Shown: positions 31,625 to 44,967 of the stretch, one piece after another
Numbering within the stretch: position 1 is the first letter of the stretch
Layout of the letters: every line of letters starts with the position of its first letter
Source of the DNA: Aphrocallistes beatrix
Lineage: Eukaryota > Porifera > Hexactinellida > Sceptrulophora > Aphrocallistidae
Length of the DNA: 64,000 bases
Direction of reading: 5' to 3'
NCBI GenBank assembly: GCA_963281255.1
Contig: OY725498.1
Coordinates: 1,860,001 to 1,924,000 of the forward strand
The notes under the pieces: model-generated
The model's input: only the letters and a program-made list of their open reading frames with translations
Told to the model about the DNA's origin: nothing
Databases searched by the model: none
Made by a program: the position numbers and the translations under genes

Positions 31625-32347
31625 ACTCAAAAAGTTCTCATCCTATATCTGTATATCAAATAATAGTGAAAATAGGATATTTTCGATTTGGCCATTGTAT
31701 TCCTTAGGGGATCAGTTTCCAAATTGTATTTTGGTTTATTTTAAAAGGACAATTATTGTGGTTCCTACATTAGATTTTTGTACATCGGTTTAAGGTAGTC
31801 CCTTTGAACGTGATTTTTGGGGTTTCCTTTTATATATTTCAGTTCTGAGCAAATTTATATCAAAACTGATTCCGCCATCGAATTCTACGCATAAACTAAC
31901 ATATAAATTGAATTATCTGAAATATTCTAGTTTTAGGCTGAGGGAATAATGTGTTTTGAAGTGGTTTACTACTACTACTTTTGTCCCACTTTTTAAGTGG
32001 CATGATATTTTTTCAACACGAACAATTCTATTGAACACCTCCCGTTTACTCTTTCACATTAGTTCTTAATTATTTAACCTTTTAATGATCTTATTTTACG
32101 ATTTTCACAAATTTTATTCTCCAATTTAGTTTTGAGCCATTTTTAATGGGAATATTCCAACTTTTCGACACTACTCTAAACCGTATAAAAATCTAATGTA
32201 GGAACCACAATTATTGTCCTCTTAAAATAAACCAATATACAAATTGGGAGCTGATTCCCTAAGGAATACAATGGACATATCGAAAATATCATATTTTCAC
32301 TATCATTTGAGATACAGATATGGGATTAAAACTTTTTGAATGCCCTA
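31625..32347. mobile_element. Long-terminal-inverted-repeat element, copy 2
   Basis: About 720 bp, in inverted orientation to copy 1 (9409-11426) and lacking its TTAA-flanked insert. The right end is TTTTTGAATGCCCTAA; the left end is partly eroded. Arms share GGTTCCTACATTAGATTTTT and TCCCTAAGGAATACAATGGA, and the centre is AGTGGTTTACTACTACTACT. Confidence 0.65.
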
Positions 32348-32885
32348 ATACTTCTATATTCAATGGTTTTCGAGATATTGGACAATTGTCACATTTGGTA
32401 AAATGTCTTATTAATCGAAAACCGTTGAATTTAGATTCTAGAAGTACAAATTGTATTATCAATTAATGGGAAGTAGGGTGCTTTTTCCTATCATATAAGA
32501 TCAAATTTGAATTTCTAACTGCTCTACTTTTTAAGATATAGCTGCAATTGCTGAAAATGGATCTTCTTAGCAACGCTGGAATGTAACAGCATTCCTTTGA
32601 AATTTTTCGTATTAACTAGTCTTGAAATTGATTCTGTGCGAAAATAATAAGATGTGCTTAAAACAGGTCAAAAATTAGCAGAATTTGCTCTAAATATTGT
32701 TATTGCGTATTAATATGATGACTCATAAATGTTACAACATATATGGACACTTTTATATCATGTTTACATATGTTGTTAATATATTATTTTGGACTATCAT
32801 GCATATTTTTCGATATTTACGTCAGTACAGATTATCGCTAACGACTTTATCTTATCCCTGGTTAAAACCAGTGAAATGGCCTTGA

Positions 32886-33240
32886 ATTTAGAAGACTATG
32901 CTGACCAAAAAGCGTTTCCATTGCAACGCTGAAATGTAGCAACGTTCTGTGAAAAAAATCAAATTTTTCGCATTAACCCAATCACAGCTCAGTTCTATGT
33001 GAAAAAGATTATAATTAAAACACTCATAAATATCCTTAAACCTGCTCTGAAATTCGTCAAAAATATAACCTAATCATATGATGACTAAAAATTTTCAATC
33101 AACCAGTTGCCATTCTTAATTTCTCTGAAAATCATAGATAAATAACGCTTAACAATGTGCTTAAAACAGGTCAGGATATCGCCAAAATTATCTAAAAATG
33201 TGTGATTCAGCGAATTATGAAATATCAATTAGACACAATG
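32886..33240. repeat. Half of a fold-back element relative
   Basis: Contains CATTGCAACGCTGAAATGTAG, CATTAACCCAATCACAGCTC and GCTTAAAACAGGTCAG, matching the inner arm of the fold-back family at 29770-32885 and 61040-61690. Only one arm is present. Confidence 0.5.
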
Positions 33241-33460
33241 AACCCAAGTTCCAGGACCCGACATTGAACACAGTCTTTACTTAAAGGAGTCTATGTAAAG
33301 AATAAACAATAAAGCCAGTATTCATACATGCATTCAATTGATCACTTTACACAGGGGCTACTAATAGCACTTCACTATACTAGGATTCTAATTGAGAATT
33401 AATAAAGATTAAAAAAATGAATGTTTGAAAAATAAGGGGAGTAACATAGAGCAAATAAAT

Positions 33461-36025
33461 CTATAAATGGGTATGTTCCACTTCACCCATCTTAATCTTA
33501 ATGTCTATGTGTGCAACGAACGTGGCACAACCTGGAGGGGTGTGGAAGTATCGTTTTCCAAAAATGCCATCACAATCTCCCACTGCTTCTTTAAACTCGA
33601 TTCCTCCATATGTCTCTTCATAAGCATTCATTCCAAATCCAGTCTTCGATTTAAAAACTGCTCGTAGAATTCCGCACTCGTAACTTTTCCTGCCTTTAGG
33701 CCTACAATAAACTTCCTCGCCTTTAAAGTCCTCCAGCTTAGAGTTGGGTATTGATGAAATTTTTTGGAGGTAAACTTCGACACCTCCTACCTGTGTTTTG
33801 AACCCTGAACTACTCACCTTCTTCAAGGCCACCTTAGACTTAAGATAATCTCCTTCAGCTCTTTGATTAAATTTGACAGGTTCGGCATAACGTTTAGGAC
33901 TTTTCTTTCCTTCTAATGGTGCAACAGTAATGTTCTTTGTTTCTGTAATAATATTGCGTTTAATTGAACTGGTCTTCTCAGCAACGATTTCTGTATCCTT
34001 CGCATTCACTTCAGACTCTAAACTATTTCTTCCTTCTTTGGGCACAGCAATTGCTTCCATTTTATCTGTTATCGGATTAGTACAACTTTCTGGATTTCCT
34101 GTTTCTGAAACTGGGAGCATATTAGTCCGATCTTTCTTCATTTCTTGAACTGGAGTAACTGCTCTGGCATTCTCTGTCTCCTTAACTGGAGTAACTGCTC
34201 TGGCATTCTCTGTCTCTTTAACTGGAGTAACTGCTCTGTCATTCTCTGTCTCTTTAACTGGAGTAACTGCTCTGGCATTCTCTGTCTCCTTAACTGGAGT
34301 AACTGCTCTGTCATTCTCTGTCCCTTTAACTGGAGTAACTGCTCTAGCATTCTCTGTCTTCAGAACTGGAGTAACTGCTCTGGCATTATCTGTCTTCAGA
34401 ACTGGAGTAACTGCTCTGGCATTCTCTGTCTCTTTAACTGGAGTAACTGCTCTGGCATTCTCTGTCTCCTTAACTGGAGTAACTGCTCTGTCATTCTCTG
34501 TCCCTTTAACTGGAGTAACTGCTCTAGCATTCTCTGTCTTCAGAACTGGAGTAACTGCTCTGGCATTATCTGTCTTCAGAACTGGAGTAACTGCTCTGGC
34601 ATTACCTGTCTTCAGAACTGGAGTAACTGCTCTGGCATTTTCTGTCTCTTTAACTGGAGTAACTGCTCTGGCATTCTCTGTCTCTTTAACTGGAGTAACT
34701 GCTCTGGCATTCTCTGTCTTCAGAACTGGAGTAACTGCTCTGGCATTCTCTGTATATATATCTGGATCAGTAGCATTCGAGTTAGGTACATCAGCAGGTT
34801 TAGATTTTTCTTGCCTAGATATATCTGATAGGTTCTCAGGATCTGGGAGAGTTGCTGTTGCCAAATGTTTGCTTAGCTCTCCACTACTCAAGGTGCTGAC
34901 AACTGTAGTCTGATTCGAATTCTTGAAGGCTGGATGCAGTCCTAATTCATCTGTTCGTTGAAAATCTTGTTGCGGGTTAGTTAATTGTTTTTGAAAGATG
35001 AGATTCTGCTGATGTTCTTCTTTCAAGTTTGCAATTTCTAAATTTTTATCCTGGATAATACTTCGTTTTTCTTTCTCTGACTGAACAATCAATAAATTGA
35101 GTCTCAATATCTCTTCCCTGGATTCCTCAAGTTGAACTAGCAACTTCTTGTTTTCATTAGCTACTTGGAAATCATCCCCCTCCACTCTTTCGTTCTCTCT
35201 CTTGTGCTGATCGAGTTGGCCGCGAGCTTTTTCCCGTTCAGTCAGTTCTATAATCTTTTTAACCAATTCCTCATCAAGTCTGAAGGTTTCTTCTTTTAAA
35301 ATTTGATTTTTTAATTCTAGCTGTTTTATAGTCTCTCGCAGGTCTGTAACATGAACATTGGAATTGTCTGGAAGTGCTGACTTCATTGCAGAATTTTTAA
35401 ATGGATGCTCTACTGGCTGTGTTGCTGGGGTATTCGATTTTTTAGAAATATTTGGTTTTTTTAGATTGAGCAATATTTGCTGTTTTCTTCCTTGAAAAGG
35501 TTCAACAACAAACTCGATTGTCTCAAGTAGTTCCTCCATGATGTCGATCTGTCCGAAGTGGCAACCGACGCTGAGTACGATGGTAGCGCCGTAGCACTTA
35601 CTCAAGTCTGTCAGTTTGTTGAGGGTCGCGCTTACACCTGAATTGTCAATATACGTGATGCTAAATACATCTTTTCCAAAATCTTTCTTCCAAATAAGAG
35701 TGACATTCTGTTGATTAGAACCGATTTGGGAGCTGAAGTTGGTCATTGGGGGATTGGTATGTGGTGTCAGAGATAATGGAGCTTTCGCAGGAACGGCAGG
35801 GCTGTAATAAGGCTTTTGGTTGTAGATGCGATTGTTCGGGAGGTATTCGGCCTGATTTGACTCTAGACTAGGCATCTCACCTCTGTCAGATTCCCTAAAA
35901 TTGGTGTGTTGGTGCGTACCATATGGCAGATGAGGGTCGTGTCCATATCCAGGATAACCTTGCGGGTTAGATCTGTGATATGTTTCATCTGGTTTTGAGC
36001 GGGGATTCCTTGCGTATTGGTCCAT
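33461..36025 (-). CDS. CAP-Gly-like protein with coiled coil and 12-residue repeat array
   Basis: Single exon, 854 residues. Residues 1-95 are Pro/Tyr/Asn-rich (PQGYPGYGHDPHLPYGTHQH). Residues about 108-190 form a compact domain I do not recognise (NVTLIWKKDFGKDVFSITYI, GATIVLSVGCHFGQIDIMEE). Residues 228-350 are a coiled coil. Residues 425-628 are seventeen tandem 12-residue units, consensus TENARAVTPVKE. The last part (about 768-842) resembles a CAP-Gly module: YECGILRAVF, YGGIEFKEAVGDCDGIFG, KRYFHTPPGCATFV, close to the CYLD/CLIP pattern with GDCDG in the place of GKNDG. CAP-Gly domains bind the EEY/F tails of tubulin and EB proteins, so a microtubule-linked role is likely. The repeat Thr-Pro-Val sites would suit proline-directed kinases. 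Not assigned to a known gene. Confidence 0.75.
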   Translation of the reverse strand: MDQYARNPRSKPDETYHRSNPQGYPGYGHDPHLPYGTHQHTNFRESDRGEMPSLESNQAEYLPNNRIYNQKPYYSPAVPAKAPLSLTPHTNPPMTNFSSQIGSNQQNVTLIWKKDFGKDVFSITYIDNSGVSATLNKLTDLSKCYGATIVLSVGCHFGQIDIMEELLETIEFVVEPFQGRKQQILLNLKKPNISKKSNTPATQPVEHPFKNSAMKSALPDNSNVHVTDLRETIKQLELKNQILKEETFRLDEELVKKIIELTEREKARGQLDQHKRENERVEGDDFQVANENKKLLVQLEESREEILRLNLLIVQSEKEKRSIIQDKNLEIANLKEEHQQNLIFQKQLTNPQQDFQRTDELGLHPAFKNSNQTTVVSTLSSGELSKHLATATLPDPENLSDISRQEKSKPADVPNSNATDPDIYTENARAVTPVLKTENARAVTPVKETENARAVTPVKETENARAVTPVLKTGNARAVTPVLKTDNARAVTPVLKTENARAVTPVKGTENDRAVTPVKETENARAVTPVKETENARAVTPVLKTDNARAVTPVLKTENARAVTPVKGTENDRAVTPVKETENARAVTPVKETENDRAVTPVKETENARAVTPVKETENARAVTPVQEMKKDRTNMLPVSETGNPESCTNPITDKMEAIAVPKEGRNSLESEVNAKDTEIVAEKTSSIKRNIITETKNITVAPLEGKKSPKRYAEPVKFNQRAEGDYLKSKVALKKVSSSGFKTQVGGVEVYLQKISSIPNSKLEDFKGEEVYCRPKGRKSYECGILRAVFKSKTGFGMNAYEETYGGIEFKEAVGDCDGIFGKRYFHTPPGCATFVAHIDIKIKMGEVEHTHL
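34142..34753 (-). repeat. 36-bp coding minisatellite, 17 units
   Basis: In-frame array within the CAP-Gly gene. Units end either KE, KG or LK and vary at position 2-4 (TEN, TDN, TGN, TEND). Units 5-9 and 10-14 repeat the same five-unit pattern, a 180-bp higher-order repeat, so the array grew by unequal exchange in blocks. Confidence 0.95.
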
Positions 36026-37039
36026 GGAATCCTAATCAGATATCAAGTTAGAAAGGGAAGGTTAAAGGTTAGTATATTAGAACTGGAGATGCCTGGACGG
36101 AGCTCTACATCCACATAATAGAACCCCACATATGGTTGTAAAGTGTGTGATTCTGGCATGTCTAGAATTTTTCATTTTTTAACCAAAAGCTGACTGGGTG
36201 ACTCGACTTGTATAATAAATAAAAGCTTATCGACACAAAATTTCCAATTAATCTATAAGTCTCGAAATTTCTAAATTTATTTTTCTTCAGCGGGATCCAG
36301 AAACCTCCTAACTTGAGTCATAGTCACGAAGAAAAGTTTGAACCATGATACCATAAATAATATTGTACTGAAAACAGTCACAAATTTCACAGATATTTTC
36401 GGGATCCTTTGACTGAAAGCTGACGGGGAGAAGAGGCTTCCGCCCCGTTGTACTCTAAGCCCATGGATTATAGCATGTTCCTGCACAATCTGATACTTAT
36501 TATTTTACTAGATGTACATATGTATAAAAACATAGGAGTCTAGTTCAAAGAAAGCTATGAAAATTTGGAAAGCAGAACACATTTCAAATATCTTAGATAA
36601 TTACGTATGATTATAACTCATCCAACATGGATTACTTATAATGTAAAACGTAAACACATAGGCTTTGTTGGAGATTATGTCGCAATATACGAGTATATGC
36701 ATACGTATGTACCGTACTACCTCAGCATATATCAAATGAGCCTATAGTGTATAGTATAGCAGTTCATTCTTACGTAGTATTTGTAGGCAGGAATTTCAGG
36801 TCTTTTCTACCTTGAAATGTTTTTGAGGCAACTCTACTTAAACTGATTATTTCACTTGTTATTAATTAATAATTTAATTAAGGTAGTGTTCTCATTTTTA
36901 GTAGATGTACTGGGCGGATCTAGTAATTTGACAGGGGAGTTCACAGGGAGAACTTGGCCCCCAGAAAAAAAATTTGGTACTACATGGCACATTATGTAGA
37001 AAGTGTGCTTTTGCGTGGAAAAAGGTAAGGAAATTACGA
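36026..37039. other. 5' flank of the CAP-Gly gene; no gene seen
   Basis: AT-rich intergenic DNA; the promoter of the minus-strand gene should lie just right of 36025. Nothing coding recognised. Confidence 0.35.
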
Positions 37040-37929
37040 CGCGTTGAGTAATGGTTCTGCAATGGGCTAGAGATCAGAGGCTCTTAATTTATTGGTTGTA
37101 GAAATTCGCTGGGAATGGGAGGCCTTTTAGGATGGAGGATGTATGTGGCAAAGGTGGATTTTGGGATTTTTGGAGGTTAGAGGTTGGGATAGTTCTTCAG
37201 ATAAGTTTGACTTTATCGTAGAAGCGTTGAAGGTTACTTTTAGTATAAACTAGTACTGAGTTAGTAGGTGGAGTTTAGGTAGTTCGATCGACCAGGTGAA
37301 TTTGTTGGTTAAGTTCATTGGACAAGCCACCCCGGCTTGTAATGCGCTGCGATTGAATGTTAAATGTTGATGAGCGAGAGATTTGTAGTGTCTGGAAGTA
37401 AAATGGTAGCGATCCGTTCGTTTATAATAGAGTAGATGTAAACAGCGACAAAGTAGGCAATGAGTGATGAGTACATGTAGACGCCTGTAAATCAACATGT
37501 GGTATTTGCCGCAGAGTTGGAAATTATAATCGAGGCATATGAAGATTGAATGTGTTGGTTTTGGGTGTGGTGGATTAAATGTAAGGGTGCCTTGACGGTG
37601 ATAGCGGTATCAAGGGAATGAGTCGAAAGTATTTTTTTCTAATTGGTTTTAGTTGTGATAGGCTAGGTCTGGTTTGTGAGACCGCGTATTTGATAAATGG
37701 CCAAAAGGGTAGTTTGTTCGCGTTGGTAGATTTGGGAAAGTAGCAGATGTTGGTGAGGTTGCTAATCGTTTCCGTGTGGTCATGGCCAAGTCGGAGAAGC
37801 GCGGCTAAGTATTTGCTGAGTTGAGGGATATTATTGCTGGAATGGTACCTATACGGTTCGCTCTATTAGCTGACCCATGGTGTTTGGGGTGGCCAATACA
37901 CTGGCCATATTAGTCTATGAGCCAGATGT
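37040..37929 (-). repeat. Possible decayed retroelement, C-rich on the minus strand
   Basis: The minus strand is noticeably C-rich and reads as broken peptide in several frames (an 82-codon stretch at 37498-37250). This compositional bias resembles the element at 3396-6150 in opposite orientation, but I could not match specific motifs. May be another, older copy or unrelated. Confidence 0.25.
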
Positions 37930-39600
37930 CAAATTTTGAAAAAAAAGTACCACCAATTTGAGTAATGATGATGTCATAACAGAGTGATGAGTGATCATTT
38001 TTTAATGAAAGTTGTAGCATATTTGTGATATAACAATATAAGGTGGCATGACGTCATAATTCCTTGATGAGTCGACATTTTCATCTGAGGTCAGAACTTA
38101 GTGGAGCCATAGCAAAAATACTCCTACATACCAAAAATCAGCTTTCTGTGCCATACAGTTTCTTCAATCAATTCGTTACAGAGATATAAATATATAAATA
38201 ATATTAAATATACATATATACACATATACATTAATCGAGTTTTAATAGTAAGGACAAGGGCACTTCGCTTACTTGCGCTGCGGGGCTGGCGGACACTTTG
38301 TGTCAGCCGGAGGCACCCGGGCTCGCATTGATTAATTAAAAGGAGATAACATCTCTAAATATGTAAGTCTTACTGTTATAATCGATATCACTCGAAAGAT
38401 CATCAAATTTTTAAATTTTTGATGCATATTGGTGACGTCATAACAGAGTTATAAGTCATCATTGATGGCAGCCTTTTATCACCTGAAATGGTTGAGTTAT
38501 AGTGGAAAAACTGAAATTTATAATCCTCACATTAAAACTCGATTAATGTTTGTTTGTTTGTTTGTTTGCGTGTATATATATATATATCTGTAACGAATTG
38601 ATTGAAGAAACTGCGAGGCACAGAAAGCTGATTTTTGGCATGTGGGATTCTTTTGGCTATGGCTCCACTAGGTTCTGAGCTCAATCGAAAATGTCTACTC
38701 ATCATGGAATTATGACGTCATTGTCACCTTTTTTTATAATTAGAAATTTCAGTTTTTCGACCATAACTCAGCCGTTTTAAGTGATAGAAGGCTGAAATTT
38801 TAATAGAATGTGTATATTAATATATCTCACATATGATACAACTCTAATCAAAAAAATGATGACTCATCACTCTGTTATGACGTCATTACGCATCAAAAAT
38901 TTGAAAACTGACAAATTTGATGATTTTTCGAGTGATATTTATTACAAGCGCGCTTCGCTTGCTTGCGCTGCGCGGCTGGCGGACACTTTGTGTCCGCCGG
39001 AGGCTCCCTTTGGTCGCCTAGGGTCACATTGGCTAATTATAAGGGAGATAACATCTCTAAATACGTCTGTCCTACTGTTATAATCTATATCATACGGAAA
39101 ATCATCAAAATTATTAATTTTTAAAATTTTGATGAGTAATGATGACGTCATTACAAAGTGATGAGTCATCATTTTTTGATGATAGCTGCATCATATGTGA
39201 GACGTGTTAGTATACAGATTATATTAAAATCTCAGCCCTCTATCTCCTATAATGGCGGAGTTATGGTTGAATAACTGTATTGCTTAACTTTTTAAAAATG
39301 TGACAATGACGTCATAATTCCATGATGAGTCGACATTTTCGTCTGAGCTCAGAACTTACTGGAGCCATAGCCAAAAAACTCCCACATGCCAAAAATCAGC
39401 TTTCTACGCCCGGCAGTTTCTTCAATCAATTCGTTACAGAGATATATATACACAAACAAACAATAATCGAGTTTTAATAGTAAGGATAACAGTAAGACAG
39501 ACGTATTTAGGGATATTATCTATCTTATAATTAATCAATGTGAGCCTAGGAGGACGCAAAGTGTCCGCCAGCCGCGAAGCGTTAGCAAGCGAATTACGCT
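37930..39600. repeat. Cluster of TCCTTACTATT family copies in alternating orientation
   Basis: At least four copies: inverted at about 37930-38260 and 38260-38530, forward at 38527-39000, inverted at about 38945-39480, plus a tail at 39480-39600. Shared words include CTGTAACGAATTGATTGAAG, TCATGGAATTATGACGTCAT, CGAGTGATAT, and the GC-rich end CGCTTCGCTTGCTTGCGCTG followed by GGCGGACACTTTGTGTCCGCC. Adjacent copies share their GC-rich end, making large palindromes. No protein coding. Confidence 0.85.
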
Positions 39601-39714
39601 TGTCATAGTTAAATACTCAGGATAATATCTATTTTATTGCAAACTATAATTGAGTAAGTAGTGCCTATGTATTATAAAGCGAGTTTTGATAATAATTATA
39701 AAAGTCACAAAACA

Positions 39715-41070
39715 TTACCAGATGAACCTCTGCGTCTCATAAGAACTTCTCCAATTAAAAGGCTTATAGGCAAATAAATACAAAGTAGCAGTATTGATAA
39801 CAATACAAGTTGTTAGGTCTAATAGTATGGCACTCAGTGATGGAAGCGGTGAATGCAATCTGTACAAAAGAAAGGGTAAGATGAAGTATCTGAACTCGAG
39901 TAATGGCTGCAGAGAGAGTACGAGGAAGACACTGGTCCAGTATGTGAGTGCCCACAGCTCAGATCCAATAAGGAGAGAGGATGTCATAAGAACAAAAGAT
40001 ATGGCGTATGGAAGGGAAAGGTAATAGCGCGAATAGTCAGTGAAGTTGACAACTTTCTTCCAGAAGTAGAATGTGTAGTGTCTGTTGTCTGCAAGTAAGT
40101 ATGGATGTACAACGGTAGAGAAGCGAGCGAATAGTAAGAAGATACAAATTAAGACTACCAACCAGATAAGGTAGTAAGGTTTAATATAGTGAGTAGCACG
40201 TTTCAAGGAAGTAATGATATGAGGCCAGGTGAAAACACCTGTGAAGAAGACGAAATAAGAGACTTGGCTTAAGTGCAGAGTTAGCACATGCTGGGACTTA
40301 TCTCCCAATACAATGCCACCATTCAAAATAACGAACAGTGAAAAAGTAACAGTAACCAGGATGTAAGGAAATATCGTGTTAAAAGAGGGCATGAGCTGGA
40401 GCAACAAGTAGAGACAGGCCTTAAGAATGCGCTCTAGAAATCTAGCTTTAATGCGTATCTTGTCCTCTACGAGTGTGAGCACGGTACAGACAGCTGTGAA
40501 GACTACCCAAATGACGTTAGTCTGTCTGAAGAATAATGATATCATCAGTAATAGAGCTGAGGAAACGTGACAGGCATTCCTAGCAGCAAGCATCGCTGTC
40601 AGTACGAAAAATGTAGAGCCTTGATCTGTGTAGTAGAAGAAGGAGAAAAAGTAGAGGGGAGGGAAGAGAGAGAGAGTTAGGGCGTAGAGAGAAACTAACT
40701 TCACATCCGAGGTAGGGCGAATAGATCTGAGAATTAGGAACAGCATAGCAGTGTTGAGTGAGGAGAAGAGAATGTTAGTCGACCTCAAGTTCAGGATAGT
40801 GCATAGAGTGAGCAGGGAGCTGAACAAAGAGGCTGGGGAGTAGAGGAGAAGCGAGGAGATGTAGAGTCCAGGGGGAGTGGTTATCTTGGAGTCCCAGTGT
40901 GAGAAATTGTAACCACAATAGTTCTGTGCCTGTGGGATGTGGAATATCTCGTCCATGTAGGGCTCGGGTTGGATGGAATTGAGCCATAACAAGATAGGAG
41001 TCGATACGAGTGCAGAGAGAGTTCCTAACGTAAAGGCTAAGAATACCTTTCCACTGAATACTCTCTGCAT
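39715..41070 (-). CDS. ALG10: ALG10, dolichyl-phosphoglucose alpha-1,2-glucosyltransferase
   Basis: Single exon, 451 residues from the ATG at 41070. ALG10 adds the third and last glucose to the lipid-linked oligosaccharide in the ER lumen, using dolichyl-phosphate-glucose, before transfer to asparagine by OST. The family signature near the amino end is clear: EPYMDEIFHIPQAQNYC with the catalytic-region acid pair, then SHWDSKITTPPGLYISS. Ten to twelve hydrophobic segments span the rest (for example TLSALVSTPILLW, LVSLYALTLSLFPPLYFFSF, LLLMISLFFRQTNVIWVVF). The FRQTNVIW motif and the terminal QRFIW match the family. Length is close to human ALG10 (about 473). An in-frame extension upstream (to 41100) lacks ATG. 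The gene should be functional; it is unusual only in being intronless. Confidence 0.92.
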   Translation of the reverse strand: MQRVFSGKVFLAFTLGTLSALVSTPILLWLNSIQPEPYMDEIFHIPQAQNYCGYNFSHWDSKITTPPGLYISSLLLYSPASLFSSLLTLCTILNLRSTNILFSSLNTAMLFLILRSIRPTSDVKLVSLYALTLSLFPPLYFFSFFYYTDQGSTFFVLTAMLAARNACHVSSALLLMISLFFRQTNVIWVVFTAVCTVLTLVEDKIRIKARFLERILKACLYLLLQLMPSFNTIFPYILVTVTFSLFVILNGGIVLGDKSQHVLTLHLSQVSYFVFFTGVFTWPHIITSLKRATHYIKPYYLIWLVVLICIFLLFARFSTVVHPYLLADNRHYTFYFWKKVVNFTDYSRYYLSLPYAISFVLMTSSLLIGSELWALTYWTSVFLVLSLQPLLEFRYFILPFLLYRLHSPLPSLSAILLDLTTCIVINTATLYLFAYKPFNWRSSYETQRFIW

Positions 41071-41609
41071 CCAATACGTAGAGTTGCTGAGATAAGACAC
41101 AATAGAATTAGACTCAATTACTATAAAAATTTGATACTTCGTAATCAGTAAGGTAGTTTGCAGGAGACAAGGGCATGTCTAATTTCCTGACGTGACGAGT
41201 TCGGAAACCTAATTTCCCGAGTAAAGTAAGAGAAATACTTTAATATGAATTTTAATAAATCTCCAATGTTGATTTGAAATTTAAAAAAACACAAAGCTAG
41301 GACAAGAGTGGCACAGTCGATATGATCACTGTCACTTCTCAGAATAGCTTTCCAGGACTTCTTCTCTTCGGTTCTTAATTGTTTTCTCTTGACATGACAA
41401 ACAGAACTTGAATAAATAAAAAATCTTTTCGACTAATATCAGAAATTAATTAAAATTACGACGTTGTCTGATCACTCTAAATATAATCCACTTTATCGAT
41501 AACTCATGTTATGCTCATAGGATATCAGAATCATCCACGTACTTGCTAGTGTTTTTAGGTCAGAATGTATCATACTGTAGGGTGAGCACAATTACAAGTT
41601 ACTTGCAAC
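41071..41609. other. Intergenic, 5' flank of ALG10
   Basis: No gene or clear repeat; should contain the ALG10 promoter. Confidence 0.35.
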
Positions 41610-42453
41610 CAGCAATGCCACAATCCAGCCCAATCGTTCGATATTTCGTCAATCGACAAAAATCGAAATAAATACAATCGATACATTTCTTCACAAACCA
41701 ATCGAAATCGATATTTGAGAATTTTATCGATTTTTTAATTGTTTTTCGATTTTTTTTTGTCGTTTTATCGACTCTTTGGATTGTTTTATTTATAAATTTT
41801 CCCAGTTAGTTTTTGCTTCACTTCACTTTTGATGTGAATTAAAAGACTTCTGTTTTATGCAAACTTTTGATTTTCTCTGTGACCACATTGATTTGGTTTC
41901 TGATTCTTAATCATCTATCAACGAGTTATAAACTTAAATTTCAATGTTAAAAAAATCCAGGGCTTTTCACAAGTCATCAACTCGAATGACCGAGTCATCT
42001 GACTCGTTAATGAAATGTAATGACTCGAGTCATAGAGTCATAGACTCGTTAATGAAATGTAATGACTCGAGTCATAGAGTCATCTGACTCGTTAATGAAA
42101 CATGATCATTCGCAAGTAATAACATGAAGGTTCGCGAGTCATGACTCGATAAGTCCGATAAATGACTCGATGACTCGCGAGTCACCGAGTCATATGACTC
42201 GTCAAAATTTCTAATGACTCGAGTCATCGGTCATCTGACTCGTTGGAAATTTTGATGACCCGATGACTCATGACTCACGAGTCATTGAGTCAATCAAACA
42301 ACTCGTGAAAAGCCCTGAAAAAATCGAAAAAATTCGATGAATATCCATCGATTGCCACATCCAATCGATACAAATCGAAGCAATTTAACTGATGGGAGAA
42401 AATAGCAATCAACAATCGAGCATCTTGTGGATTGGATTGGACTGGCATCCCTG
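41610..42453. mobile_element. hAT-like MITE built of ATCGA words, carrying an inner MITE
   Basis: Ends CAGCAATGCCACAATCCAG and, inverted, CAGGGATGCCAGTCCAATC. Flanks CTTGCAAC and CTTCCCAC agree at 6 of 8 bases. The interior is dense in AATCGA/TCGATT. Without the inner insertion it is about 480 bp. Confidence 0.7.
41958..42317. mobile_element. hAT-like MITE built of GACTCG words (inner)
   Basis: 360 bp from CAGGGCTTTTCACAAGT to CTCGTGAAAAGCCCTG with a perfect 8-bp duplication AAAAAATC at 41950-41957 and 42318-42325. Nearly all of the interior is GACTCG, CGAGTCAT and their complements. Confidence 0.9.
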
Positions 42454-42687
42454 CTTCCCACAGTTGATCTGAAAGTATCTTGTGGTAATGTTTTTATAGA
42501 CTTAATTGCTATGGGCAGACTCTATGCGCTGATTTATAAATAGGATTGAGTGGGAACAGGATTGACAATAAAATTTTATGCCACACACAGACAATCATGA
42601 GAGTGAGCGAGAAGAATTCTAGGCGACTAATTTACCTAGCAACCAGGTTCATATCTACGGAGTGTAGATTGCATTTCCTTGAGTCCA

Positions 42688-44937
<2,250 letters not shown>

Positions 44938-44967
44938 TTATAATTTTATTAATTAACTTTTGAGATA

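Larger units (their letters stand above)
29770..32885. repeat. Large fold-back element with two insertions
   Basis: Left arm (about 29770-30150 continuing 31570-31625) and right arm (about 32400-32885) are inverted copies. Both carry AAGGCCATTTCACTG at the outer edge, then words such as GACCTGTTTTAAGCACAT, AGAATCAATTTCAAGACTAG, ACATTCCAGCGTTGCTAAGA and CTTAAAAAGTA. The left arm is split by the mariner element (30153-31568), and the centre by the LTIR element (31625-32347). Relatives lie at 32886-33240 and 59239-61829. Confidence 0.7.

Noticed and set aside
34145-34828. Long plus-strand open frame reading NWSNCSGILCLF repeats
   Set aside because: It is the antisense of the 36-bp coding minisatellite; a repeat whose length is a multiple of three keeps antisense frames open. 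The minus frame has the domains.
38808-39172. Short open frames in the repeat cluster (both strands)
   Set aside because: They fall within TCCTTACTATT copies and change from copy to copy.
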